From: Methanoregula sp. UBA247
GTDB lineage: Archaea; Halobacteriota; Methanomicrobia; Methanomicrobiales; Methanospirillaceae
Direction: 5' to 3'
Assembly (NCBI GenBank): GCA_002495055.1
Contig: DADR01000018.1
Location: 31,872-95,871 of the forward strand
Length of the DNA: 64,000 nt
This document shows positions 56,127 to 64,000 of this stretch, one piece after another; within the stretch, counting starts at the first letter, position 1; each line of letters begins with the position of its first letter. The notes under the pieces are model-generated. The model was not told the DNA's origin and did not search any database. It saw only the letters and a list, made by a program, of their open reading frames with translations. Made by a program: the position numbers and the translations under genes.

Positions 56127-56843
56127 ATGGATTATTCTCATGTGTTGGACGATGCCTTTCACTATACTAAAGAGGGCATCTTTGGAAGTGCGGATCGCTG
56201 GATGAAACTGATCCTTGCGACCATCTGCCTGGGCATTCCCATGAACGGGTATGTTATGCGGATCTACCGGGGGGCAGACCCGGCCCCGGATGTCGACCAG
56301 TGGGGCACCCTGTTCGTTGACGGCCTGAAGCTGATCGTTGTGGGAATTATCTATGCGATCCCCGTGATGATCGTCTGGGCATTTGCCTACGGGCGCATGA
56401 TGCTTACCCTCATACAGGGAAATACCGCCGCTATGGAGAACTGGTCTCCCAATCTGGGACTCATGGGGCTCATGTACGTTCTTGAGATCATCATCGCTAT
56501 CATTATGCCGGTTGCAGCCATCCGCTTTGCCCGCACGGCGAGTTTTTCCGAAGCCTTCAACGTTGGTGCAATCCTTGAAACAATCAAAAAGATCGGGTGG
56601 ATCAATTACCTTATCGCACTGGTTCTCATCACCGTTGTTATTGCCGTCCCGGTATGTATCATCATTTTTGGTATGATCCTGATCGGGGGGATAAGCATGT
56701 TCATGCTGGGTGGTAACACGGTAACCCTCCTTGGGTTTATTGCAGCAGCGCTCCTCATCGTACTTGCCCTTGCTCCCCTTCTTACGGTCTTTCAGGCACG
56801 GTACATGACAAGGGTGTACGATAGTGCTGCCCGGGAAGCATAA
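56127..56843 (+). CDS. DUF4013 membrane protein
   Basis: 238 residues with five membrane helices, opening with DDAFHYTKEGIFGSADRWMK and PMNGYVMRIYRGADPAP, both typical of DUF4013. Function unknown. Confidence 0.85.
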   Translation: MDYSHVLDDAFHYTKEGIFGSADRWMKLILATICLGIPMNGYVMRIYRGADPAPDVDQWGTLFVDGLKLIVVGIIYAIPVMIVWAFAYGRMMLTLIQGNTAAMENWSPNLGLMGLMYVLEIIIAIIMPVAAIRFARTASFSEAFNVGAILETIKKIGWINYLIALVLITVVIAVPVCIIIFGMILIGGISMFMLGGNTVTLLGFIAAALLIVLALAPLLTVFQARYMTRVYDSAAREA

Positions 56844-57010
56844 TTTTTTGATTCCGGTGAGGAGGAATTTTGCCCGAGTTGTCTTATCCGGAATAATCCT
56901 CAGTTCATAGGAGGTGAATCGATTCCCGAAAGGGAACCTGGGGTGGGAAGGAAATATTCTTACCACGTACACTCAAAAGCAGATCCCCGGTACTCAGAAT
57001 AACCCTCTCC

Positions 57011-57436
57011 TTACCGGTAATACAACCCGGCAAGTTTCATCTGCTTTGTGAAGGAGATCGTGAAGGTAAATGTCTTGATCTCATATTTTGCTCTCGCAAC
57101 AACAACTGCAAATTCTTCCCCGCTTGATGCATCCGTCGTTCCTGCCACGCTCATATCTTCAATGTTTTCAAACTGGCCACCTTCACCGATCGCCTCATAT
57201 ATCTGTTTCAGCACATCGTCGGTAAGTGCCTCCCTCATCCGTACGGTACAGAGCTCCCTGAGGCCTGCTGAATCCTGATCGTTAATCAGGGTAATAACAT
57301 GTTCTGTGGCTTTCTTGACTTCCTCTTCATTAAAATCTCCCGATAATTCCTGACCAACGCAACCGGCCAGCAGTGCACAGCACATCACCGCCGCGAGTGC
57401 TGAAATGCCCGCAATCTTACATCCTGATTTCTTCAT
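57011..57436 (-). CDS. DUF3887 lipoprotein
   Basis: 141 residues. Lipobox LLAGC near residue 24, then a NTF2-like DUF3887 domain: VITLINDQDSAGLRELCTVR and a C-terminal FTISFTKQMKLAGLYYR. It overlaps the protease gene by 20 bases, so the two are coupled; this pair is also known in bacteria. Confidence 0.8.
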   Translation of the reverse strand: MKKSGCKIAGISALAAVMCCALLAGCVGQELSGDFNEEEVKKATEHVITLINDQDSAGLRELCTVRMREALTDDVLKQIYEAIGEGGQFENIEDMSVAGTTDASSGEEFAVVVARAKYEIKTFTFTISFTKQMKLAGLYYR

Positions 57437-58034
57437 TGCTGCTCCTCCCGGGGATATAATATTTTTTTGAATAATACGAATACCCCATCATCACGACAAC
57501 CACCGCGGCTAACGCCTCTTCAGTAAGCATCACTGAACCAGGGAGTGGCGACAGAACGGGGATCAGTGAATTTACCAATCCGTGAATTGTTATGGCAAGT
57601 ACCAGGTATAAAGCTCTCTGGTTATTCTGAAACCCGTTCCAGACAACAACAGTTAACGTCACATGCAGGGTAATTACCAGGACCCGTTCGAGAGTTGCCA
57701 GGCCGAGCTGGGAAACAGGTAGTACCATGAACGCCGGGACCAGGATCATCAGTGCTTCAGCGATACCATGCCCCAGGCCAAAAATAACAGGTTGTGAGAA
57801 TTCGCACCCGGCCGGCTGCAGTAAGAATTGTTTGAATATAAAACGAAAGCCTTCCTCAAAAACGCCTGCCGAGAATGCTATTGCAATACCAATCAGCAAA
57901 GGGTTCAGGGTATACGCCAGCATGAAATCCGTTGACTGCTGGAGATAGGACAGGATCGGCAATCGCAGCAATGGCTGTGCAATGATAAAACATGCGGATC
58001 CTAAGAAAAACCAGAGAAGTCTTTTCCCCGTCAT
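57417..58034 (-). CDS. YhfC-family intramembrane metalloprotease
   Basis: 205 residues with about six helices. EEGFRF near 61, FGLGHGIAEA near 86 and TIHGLVN near 172 give the glutamates and histidines of a CAAX-protease-like active site. Substrate unknown; the DUF3887 lipoprotein is the likely partner. Confidence 0.82.
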   Translation of the reverse strand: MTGKRLLWFFLGSACFIIAQPLLRLPILSYLQQSTDFMLAYTLNPLLIGIAIAFSAGVFEEGFRFIFKQFLLQPAGCEFSQPVIFGLGHGIAEALMILVPAFMVLPVSQLGLATLERVLVITLHVTLTVVVWNGFQNNQRALYLVLAITIHGLVNSLIPVLSPLPGSVMLTEEALAAVVVVMMGYSYYSKKYYIPGRSSNEEIRM

Positions 58035-58261
58035 GGTATCACAGCCATCTCTTGTTATGTTGATGCAGGTATATCAGTGATATTTTCGTTTTCATTATGT
58101 TTTTCTTCCGGGGACCGTCTCTTGCATGTGGTGATAGTTTCTGCATGAAACTACAAAAGGAGGCCTATGAAAAAAATGAGGATTTTGGGATTATCACACC
58201 CACATCCCGTAATTTAGTCCGACAATCTGCTGACCTGTCACTCCCCCCTGATCTGGCAACA

Positions 58262-58280
58262 TACTCATTGCTAATGAGTA
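58262..58280. promoter_or_regulatory. perfect inverted repeat, possible operator
   Basis: TACTCATT-GCT-AATGAGTA. It lies 33 bases before the AAA/DUF4143 start. Confidence 0.45.
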
Positions 58281-58296
58281 ACTTTTATCTATTCTG

Positions 58297-58311
58297 CTAA
58301 TTAGTAATTAG
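58297..58311. promoter_or_regulatory. perfect inverted repeat at the start codon
   Basis: CTAATTA-G-TAATTAG ends one base before the ATG at 58313. Confidence 0.45.
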
Positions 58312-58312
58312 T

Positions 58313-59581
58313 ATGGTATCCATCGAGCTCCTGCGACAACTCGTTATCCAGCAGAAAAGCCAGATCGAGAAAGGGGGCATCTTTGTCGAACGGTCAATCC
58401 TGAAGGAGATCCTTGAAGCGTTTGGAGACAACAGGGTGCTGATCCTTACCGGGATACGAAGATGCGGCAAATCGACACTCTTACACCAGATCATGCGGAC
58501 CAGGACCCGGTATTGCTATATCAATTTTGAAGATGAGCGACTGCTCTCCTTCCGGGCAGAAGAGTTCGAGAGCCTCAATGAAGTCCTCATTGAAGTCTAC
58601 GGGCCATCGGGAACCTGTTTTTTTGATGAAATCCAGAACATCGACAAGTTCGAGACCTTTGTCCGGAGGCTTCAGGATGAAGGGAAGAAAGTCGTCATCA
58701 CCGGATCGAATGCTTCCCTGCTGAGCAGGGAGTTCGGTACCCGGCTTACGGGGAGATACAAGCTGTTCGAAGTGTATCCCTTTTCCTTTACTGAATTCCT
58801 CCGTCTTAAAAAGATCGTGGTAAAGAAGGACTCCCTGTATATTCCGGAAGAGCGGGTGAAACTGGTAAGTGCATTCGGCAGGTATACAGAAAACGGCGGG
58901 ATGCCGGAATACATCAAAAACCATGACAGTGAGTATATAAAAACCCTGTATGATAACATCCTCTACCGGGACATTATTGCACGCTACTCCATCCGGAGGC
59001 AACGGCTCATCCGCGAACTCGTGGGAATCCTCGCATCAGCCATCACGCTCCCCTTCACTTACAACTCCTTAAAAAAAAGTCTCGGGTTGAAAAATGCCAT
59101 AACGGTCAAGGAATATATCACGTACTTAAGCGGGGCATACCTTTTCTTCGAACTGCTGCGGTTTGATTATTCGCAAAAAAAACAACTGAACTCACCAAGG
59201 AAGGTCTATTGTATCGATACGGCATTCAGCATCATGAGTGGTTTTTCCTTGTCCCCGAACAAAGGACGTCTTTTAGAAAATATTGTATTCATTGAGCTCA
59301 AACGCCGAAAACATGAAGTGTATTACTATTCAGGAAAACGTGCGTGCGATTTTATCCTCAAAGACAAAAGAAAAATCACTGCGGCGATCCAGGTATGCCA
59401 TGAACTGAATGATGAGAACAGGGACCGGGAAACCGGAGGTCTCCTTGAGGCAATGGCCGCTCTCAACTTAAAAAAGGGCATTATCCTGACCGGTGACCAG
59501 GAGGCTGTTCAGAAGGAGGAAGAGGCAACGATTATCATACAACCGGTCTGGAAATGGCTTTTAGAAGGATCAACGCCCTGA
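58313..59581 (+). CDS. AAA ATPase with DUF4143 domain
   Basis: 422 residues. ILTGIRRCGKSTLL near 45 is the Walker A and CFFDEIQNIDKF near 102 the Walker B; VITGSNASLLSREFGTRLTG is the sensor region. From about 210 the DUF4143 domain follows, with YYYSGKRACDFILKD near 342, a nuclease-like D-x-E/K pattern. Many of these are accessory or toxin-like genes of prokaryotic chromosomes. Palindromes cover its promoter. Confidence 0.88.
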   Translation: MVSIELLRQLVIQQKSQIEKGGIFVERSILKEILEAFGDNRVLILTGIRRCGKSTLLHQIMRTRTRYCYINFEDERLLSFRAEEFESLNEVLIEVYGPSGTCFFDEIQNIDKFETFVRRLQDEGKKVVITGSNASLLSREFGTRLTGRYKLFEVYPFSFTEFLRLKKIVVKKDSLYIPEERVKLVSAFGRYTENGGMPEYIKNHDSEYIKTLYDNILYRDIIARYSIRRQRLIRELVGILASAITLPFTYNSLKKSLGLKNAITVKEYITYLSGAYLFFELLRFDYSQKKQLNSPRKVYCIDTAFSIMSGFSLSPNKGRLLENIVFIELKRRKHEVYYYSGKRACDFILKDKRKITAAIQVCHELNDENRDRETGGLLEAMAALNLKKGIILTGDQEAVQKEEEATIIIQPVWKWLLEGSTP

Positions 59582-59758
59582 AAGGAGCTTTCATCTTTGA
59601 AAAAACTTTTTTTTTAGTCAGGGCAAATTCGCCGGGAGGAGTGAACACGGTAAGGTGGATGAGTTCTTTCTCATACTGGCTGTTTTACCCGTCTTTTCTC
59701 TTCTATCTCTTCTTTAAATACCCCCAGGTTTCGGCCGGAACGCGTGGGAGTTTATCAC

Positions 59759-59983
59759 TCATACCGTGACATCCACGGTTGTTAAGTTAATAAGTTGGGC
59801 CTGGGGGATCTTCTCTCCTGACTCGATGCGATCATCGAGATGGAGGCGGATGGCATCCCGGATATTGTCAAGGACTTCTTCATAAGTTTCACCCTGTGCG
59901 TAACATCCCCGAAGTTCCGGGCAGAATGCGGTGTAACCATCTTCATCCTTTTCGATTACAACTGAAAAGCGGAAATTGTGCAT
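59759..59983 (-). CDS. hicB: HicB-family antitoxin, orphan
   Basis: 74 residues: FSVVIEKDEDGYTAFCPELR, then GCYAQGETYEEVLDNIRDAI and ending QLINLTTVDVTV. The partial RNase-H fold of HicB is complete. No HicA gene precedes or follows it, so it is an orphan or part of a broken pair. Confidence 0.85.
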   Translation of the reverse strand: MHNFRFSVVIEKDEDGYTAFCPELRGCYAQGETYEEVLDNIRDAIRLHLDDRIESGEKIPQAQLINLTTVDVTV

Positions 59984-60243
59984 ACCTTAACTTTCCTTAT
60001 GTGCTCTTTGGGGATTTATCAATCGGTCAGTGCAATACCTTTTTGATGACCAGCAGGCCAAAAGAACACCCGCTGCCCATACTACGCATCTTATGAATTT
60101 TGTACATTACTAATCTATAAAAAAATTCTACGGGGTTTGGTACTCATGCTCAAGGGTCTGGGGATACTAAAAAACGGCTCCCATGACCATAAACAACATA
60201 CCCGATGACAACTATAGAATCATAAAAGCCCACGGAGGCATCA

Positions 60244-60634
60244 ATAGACGTTTTACTGTCAATTAAGCCAAAATATGTAAAGTCCATTCTTGAGGGAGGG
60301 AAGAGGTACGAGTTCCGGAAGACTATCTTTTTAAAACCGCGAGATCAACCGGATCTACATCTACTCTTCATCACCGGTGAAAAAGATCGTGGCCTCGTTT
60401 GTGATCGGTGATATCCTCGAAGATCATCCGAGCGATCTGTGGGATATGGTGAAAGAATATGCCGGAATCAACGACCGTGATTTCTTTACCTACTTTGAGG
60501 GGAAGTCACGGGCATTTGCGATCGGGATCCAAAACCTGCGAGAGCTAAGTGATCCGATTGATCCATATGAAACGATACCGGGGTTTGTGCCGCCGCAGTC
60601 GTATTGTTATATGGACGGGTTGCAGGTAGCGTAG
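60244..60634 (+). pseudogene. ASCH-domain protein gene with frameshift and lost start
   Basis: The first frame reads VLLSIKPKYVKSILEGGKRY, EFRKTIF; after the T5-A4 run near 60328-60336 the next frame reads EINRIYIYSSSPVKKIVASF and on to GDILEDHPSDLW. Together they make an ASCH-type PUA-like domain that binds RNA. The start position has ATA (60244-60246) behind a GGAGG, where ATG is expected. So it is a pseudogene, or a sequencing error plus an unusual start. Confidence 0.65.
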
Positions 60635-60694
60635 TAAAGTCCCTGCAATTGCTTTTCTCGGCTACCAGTGTATTTTTCAGGATAGTCATCTCTT

Positions 60695-60876
60695 CATGAG
60701 GAATTCTTAACCAGTCGGACGAATGCGGTAGAGACTGGGTTCTTTTGGGATTTCTCTGAATTTTCTTATGTTATAGTGAATGGAATTAATTGTGACCAGG
60801 GGAGGGAGGACCAGGTGTATGAGAAGTAATTTCTCCCTCGGAATTCTGTGGGGAGTTGGTCGGGATCGGGCGGCAT
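60695..60876 (-). pseudogene. 5' relic of a second GIY-YIG gene
   Basis: Starts MPPDPDQLPTEFRGRNYFSY, TWSSLPWSQLIPFT then a stop; in the next frame FREIPKEPSLYRIRPTG. This tracks residues 1-60 of the intact protein at 11684-12592. About 50 bases upstream match the other leader as well. The rest is missing. Confidence 0.65.
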
Positions 60877-61055
60877 TTGTGATCAGGGATTGGGTGAGAG
60901 TCAGGATAAGTGTTGGCGGGGGGATGGGAAGGAGATCAGCAGTACGTCACGATATCTGTGTCCGATACGCACCGGAAGGTTACCGGTGGGCAGGTTGCGC
61001 TGTCCAGGTAGCAGATGAAGAAGGAGTTTTGCGGGGGATAACTCAGTGCAACTGT

Positions 61056-61400
61056 TCAGGCATATTCCCGAAGCAGCACTTTTATCACAATCGCAAGCGG
61101 TGCGAGATCGTGCTGGCTCGTCTCCCAGACGATTGTTGGACTTATCTGGAAATACCCGTGCACCATCTTGTCCCGCATTCCCGCAAATTCTTTCCACGGA
61201 ACCTCCGGGTGGTGATTGATAATCTCCTGGGGGATTTTCTTGATCGCTTCCCCGATCACGACAAAGTTGAGAATGATCGCATCACGTGTTTTCCGGTCAT
61301 CGAGCAGCTGCTCGTACGTCATGCCTGTCGTATAGGTCTGGATCGCAGATATTGCGTCATCAATATCCGTGAGGTAGAGTTTCACTTCCCGTTTAGACAT
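61056..61400 (-). CDS. hepT: HepT-like toxin (DUF86)
   Basis: 114 residues: VKLYLTDIDDAISAIQTYTT at the start, then RDKMVHGYF with the RX4HXY motif of HepT RNases. The antitoxin overlaps its start by eight bases. Start at 61400 (MSKREVK). Confidence 0.88.
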   Translation of the reverse strand: MSKREVKLYLTDIDDAISAIQTYTTGMTYEQLLDDRKTRDAIILNFVVIGEAIKKIPQEIINHHPEVPWKEFAGMRDKMVHGYFQISPTIVWETSQHDLAPLAIVIKVLLREYA

Positions 61401-61689
61401 AGATGACCTCGGAGAGTACATCCTGCCGGATCACCGGTTTTAAGGAATCTGACGTCACCAGATCCACTTTGTTTCCCAGTCGCTCGGAAAGGAAATTTTC
61501 AAGTCGCATAAAGGTGATAAAACCCACCGGTTTTGAGAACTCCACCAGGAGATCGATATCACTCTGCCCGGTCTGCTCATCCCGGGCGACTGAGCCAAAC
61601 ACCCCAATCGTCTTGACGGAATACTCTTTTGCCACTTCTTTTTTGAGATTTTTAAGAGATGCGAGGATATTCTGCCGGCTGGATTTCAT
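61393..61689 (-). CDS. mntA: MntA-like nucleotidyltransferase antitoxin
   Basis: 98 residues: IGVFGSVARDEQTGQSDIDL contains GSX10DXD, the nucleotidyltransferase motif. In such pairs it adds AMP to HepT and silences it. Upstream of hepT on the same strand. Confidence 0.88.
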   Translation of the reverse strand: MKSSRQNILASLKNLKKEVAKEYSVKTIGVFGSVARDEQTGQSDIDLLVEFSKPVGFITFMRLENFLSERLGNKVDLVTSDSLKPVIRQDVLSEVIYV

Positions 61690-61922
61690 TGCTGTACCTA
61701 TGTTACAGTAGGTGATGAACTATTAATAAATATTTTAAGCCGGCCTGACTTCCTGTATCGCACAGTACAAGAAAGCGAAACAGCAAACAACCGTGGAGCC
61801 GGGCAGTTGGCCGGGCTTGCCCCTAGGCTAACGCACTGTTCCCAACCTGAAACGCCGGTACATTCAGGGGGAAGCGGTCCACAAGGGTTTTGTCCTTCAG
61901 AACATGAATCCTTAGCGATACC

Positions 61923-62249
61923 ATGAGAACCATGAGAAAAGGGATTTTAGTCATCAAAAAAGAAACCAGGGAAGTGTACCTCCCGATATTTATTGATGAC
62001 CGGGAGTTCGTTCAATCCGTTCTGGCAGAAGCTATGGAGCAATGGAAACAGCACAAGACAAAAGATGCCGTGCACGACGGGATGGAGTTTTTCGAAATTG
62101 CCAATGCCATCGGAAAGGAGAGGACGAAATCTCATCAGTTCATAGGTGCTGAGTCGATTCCCGAGAGGGAACTTGAGGCGGGGTTTACCCAGGCGTCGTA
62201 TATTTTCGCGGTTGATTTTAAGGAAGGGAAGGTCAGGAAGGTGAAATAA
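61923..62249 (+). CDS. unknown 108-residue protein
   Basis: Helix-rich, with YLPIFIDDREFVQSVLAEAM and FIGAESIPERELEAGFTQAS. The end resembles nothing I can name. Start at 61923 or 61932. Confidence 0.55.
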   Translation: MRTMRKGILVIKKETREVYLPIFIDDREFVQSVLAEAMEQWKQHKTKDAVHDGMEFFEIANAIGKERTKSHQFIGAESIPERELEAGFTQASYIFAVDFKEGKVRKVK

Positions 62250-62608
62250 CGGGGGGAGTGATTAGTGGAAGGAGTATACTGTACGCATCTTTGAATGATA
62301 GCTGATTTCAGATGGTTACATTCAGCGTATCAACAACGAGTTCCTCTGTTCATTCAGGACGTAACGGATATTATTGCCGGGATACTTCCCGGGATGCAAT
62401 TTTTTTGCATCAACCAGTTTCAATGTATGATTTTCCGGCTCTGGTGAAATCCTGGTTTCCTGCGATTCGCTCTCTCTTATTGGTTATTTGGTGGGTGAGG
62501 TGTGTGCTGTGTAACATCCCCCAGGTGAAAGAAAGGTACGTGCGACAATATCTGTCAGGCAGGAAAAAAATAAATAGACCCTGGAATAATTACAGACTGG
62601 TGTAAAAG
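62250..62608. other. 360-base gap with a TATA box
   Basis: AAAAATAAATAG near 62566-62577 is a TATA box for the small gene at 62609. Nothing else is convincing. Confidence 0.4.
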
Positions 62609-62773
62609 ATGCCATCTTTTGTATGTTTTGCCAAGAACTGTGGGTATCAGACCTCTGCTCCCACCGAAGCTGAACTGATGACTAAAATTGCAGAACACGC
62701 AAAAACTGCTCATAAAATGGATCCAATCCCCCCGGATGTCATGGTGAAGGTTAAAGCCGCTATTAAAAAGTAA
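62609..62773 (+). CDS. DUF1059 small protein, second copy
   Basis: 54 residues: MPSFVCFAKNCGYQTSAPTE, then LMTKIAEHAKTAH and a tail VKVKAAIKK. The CGYQTSA strand and the EHAKTAH helix are DUF1059 features. A paralogue is at 13703-13873. Confidence 0.75.
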   Translation: MPSFVCFAKNCGYQTSAPTEAELMTKIAEHAKTAHKMDPIPPDVMVKVKAAIKK

Positions 62774-62883
62774 AAATTCCATCCATTGAACGGGAATGGT
62801 CGGTAGAACAAAGCGCGAGCTATTGGTAGATCCGGCATCTTCGGAAACATTTCAGATTCACACCATCCCCGGTATTTTACTCT

Positions 62884-63502
62884 TCACTCCCCGACTTCCT
62901 TCCTCTCGCACAAGTCCACATAATCGCAGAACTTACACGTCTGGAACGAGGGAGTGGCCCCGAACTGCTCAGCACATACCGATGAGATGAACTCTTGTAC
63001 CGATTCTGTAAAGGCACCTTCTTCCGTTCCAGGATGGCTCCAGTTCCCCCAGGCAGATCAGCTCGTCGCGGAATGCACTGATCCCGTCCACGACCGATTC
63101 AATCACATCAACTGCATTGTTCCCCACTTCGATATGCTCAAATCCGAACTCATCGATATGTTCCAGCCCCCACACCAGCTGGTTGGCCCGGCTGATGATC
63201 CCCGCCGAGAACGAGAGCCCCGAGTCGAGCACATTGTCATGCAGCACCGAGAGGGCGAATGCGTGGAAGGTGCTGATGGTGAGATCGCTCGTGTTTGTCT
63301 GTTTTCCAGCCGTTCGAGCATTTCGTGAGCGGCTTTGTCGGAGAAGGTGAGGGCTAATATGTTCTCCGGTTTTACGCCTTGTTGGATGAGGTGGAGGATT
63401 TTTTCGAATGATTACTCGTGTTTTGCCGGAGCCGGGGCCGGCGAGGATTAACTGGACGCCACTGGCATTGACGGCTTTGTGTTGTGAGGGGGAGAGGGGC
63501 AG
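62884..63502 (-). pseudogene. UvrD-type helicase with large internal deletion
   Basis: The N-terminal part reads LPLSPSQHKAVNASGVQLIL, AGPGSGKTRVI (Walker A), and, after a frameshift, STFHAFALSVLHDNVLDSGL. At about 63030 it jumps to what is a C-terminal end: FTESVQEFISSVCAEQFGAT, then CKFCDYVDLCERKEVGE, an iron-sulfur-type cysteine end as in RecB/AddB-like helicases. A normal UvrD-like protein is 650-1000 residues; this one keeps about 200. The first codon is CTG where another copy has ATG. Confidence 0.7.
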
Positions 63503-63929
63503 GGTTAATGGAGAGGTTGGTGGGCGGTGGGGAAAAAGGTAAGGAAATCGCCTGATCGGTAACCGGCCCCTTTTTTTCCTGCCTGAAATTCTGTTTCCTG
63601 AAACCACCCTCGGAAAAAACGACCTCCGTATTCGCGTTCTGGCAGGGTTTCCAGAGTTTTGTGTCCTGAAATAAGCGGCTAAAAACAGGTCAATTCAATG
63701 GGCTTTGCAGGCCATCAGGAAGGGTATGAAACAGCCGTATTTTGACAAACAGAGCAATAATTTGGCGTATTTTCCACACGAAACAAAAAAAAGCGTTTTA
63801 CGAGGTTTTTCAATATTCAGCTATGGATGGAAGAGCAAATCGGAGCCCGTATAGGGCTTATCTCACCGTAAAAGAGAGACAGTGCTTTTTTAGGTGTTTT
63901 CGACGGAGGATAAAGGGGGTGGGACCTTT
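63503..63929. other. 430-base gap, nothing recognised
   Basis: Leader of the helicase relic to about 63560, then no recognisable gene or repeat. Confidence 0.4.
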
Positions 63930-64000
63930 TTACACCCCAAACCCTGTAATAATCCCCACCACCTGCCGGGCCGTCACCGGATCCACAACCCGTGCCAGCA
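63930..64000 (-). CDS. C-terminal end of an unknown gene
   Basis: Ends LARVVDPVTARQVVGIITGF, GV and a TAA stop. Only 22 codons are visible; the gene continues past the right edge. Family not recognised. Confidence 0.5.
   Translation of the reverse strand, partial: LARVVDPVTARQVVGIITGFGV

Noticed and set aside
56103..56972. A 289-codon open frame on the minus strand
   Set aside because: Opposite the DUF4013 membrane gene; highly charged composition typical of an antisense shadow of membrane helices.
60780..61406. A 208-codon plus-strand frame
   Set aside because: Covers the antisense of HepT (RX4HXY motif) and the GIY-YIG leader; no family-like features.
61797..61850. GGGCAGTTGGCCGGGCTTGCCC region as a tRNA or RNA gene
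   Set aside because: Only a weak 5-base stem; no cloverleaf can be drawn.
1..64000. CRISPR arrays, tRNA and rRNA genes, complete insertion sequences
   Set aside because: No regularly spaced repeats, no tRNA-like GTTCGA arm with matching acceptor ends, no rRNA core sequence and no transposase motif was found on reading.

Overview
The window is archaeal and looks like a methanogen of the Methanomicrobiales, probably near Methanoregula or Methanosphaerula. The evidence is a typical archaeal TBP gene, an ADP-dependent sugar kinase, GH57 glucan enzymes, a phosphoribulokinase of the Methanospirillum type, Methanomicrobia-style PAS histidine kinases, and many lipobox or membrane-anchored surface proteins. 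No rRNA or tRNA gene, CRISPR array or intact insertion sequence was seen.

Layout. 1-11.4 kb is a glycogen and sugar-phosphate block: alpha-glucan phosphorylase (cut by the left edge), ADP-dependent phosphofructokinase/glucokinase, GH57 amylase, GT4 glucan synthase, phosphoribulokinase, 4-alpha-glucanotransferase and a GH57/DUF3536 protein. Together these could make and degrade an internal alpha-glucan and feed hexose and pentose phosphates. 11.7-17.4 kb holds a tandem GIY-YIG protein, TBP, several very small genes, an ABC exporter and a YHS metal-binding protein. 19-25.8 kb has a polyferredoxin-like membrane protein, a HEAT-repeat protein, Fe-superoxide dismutase, a ferritin-like relic, an SRPBCC protein, a ferredoxin and small regulators, suggesting redox or oxygen stress. 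26-41 kb is mostly envelope proteins (lipoproteins, Yip1, PsbP-like), a sensor kinase, a tandem universal stress protein and scattered enzymes. 41.4-47.9 kb is one minus-strand sulfur block: RCK-type SLC13 permease, two metallo-beta-lactamase/rhodanese proteins, two YeeE/YedE half-proteins and a TauE/SafE exporter. 48-58 kb has transporters, a second PsbP-like lipoprotein, a RelBE-type toxin-antitoxin pair with a frameshifted toxin, and DUF proteins. 58-64 kb is a decaying accessory island: AAA/DUF4143 ATPase, orphan HicB, broken ASCH gene, GIY-YIG relic, HepT/MntA toxin-antitoxin and an internally deleted UvrD-type helicase.

Two themes stand out. First, there are many dispersed gene relics, several of which keep the upstream region and first 20-70 codons of a gene and then stop: UvrD three times, GIY-YIG, DUF3795, a ferritin-like protein and an amidohydrolase. 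Second, several intergenic regions carry structure of their own: two fold-prone RNA candidates (about 7.2 and 17.15 kb), a 50-base promoter element shared by the SOD gene and an unknown gene, and perfect inverted repeats before a 28-codon gene and before the AAA/DUF4143 gene. All family calls come from reading motifs; no database search was run.
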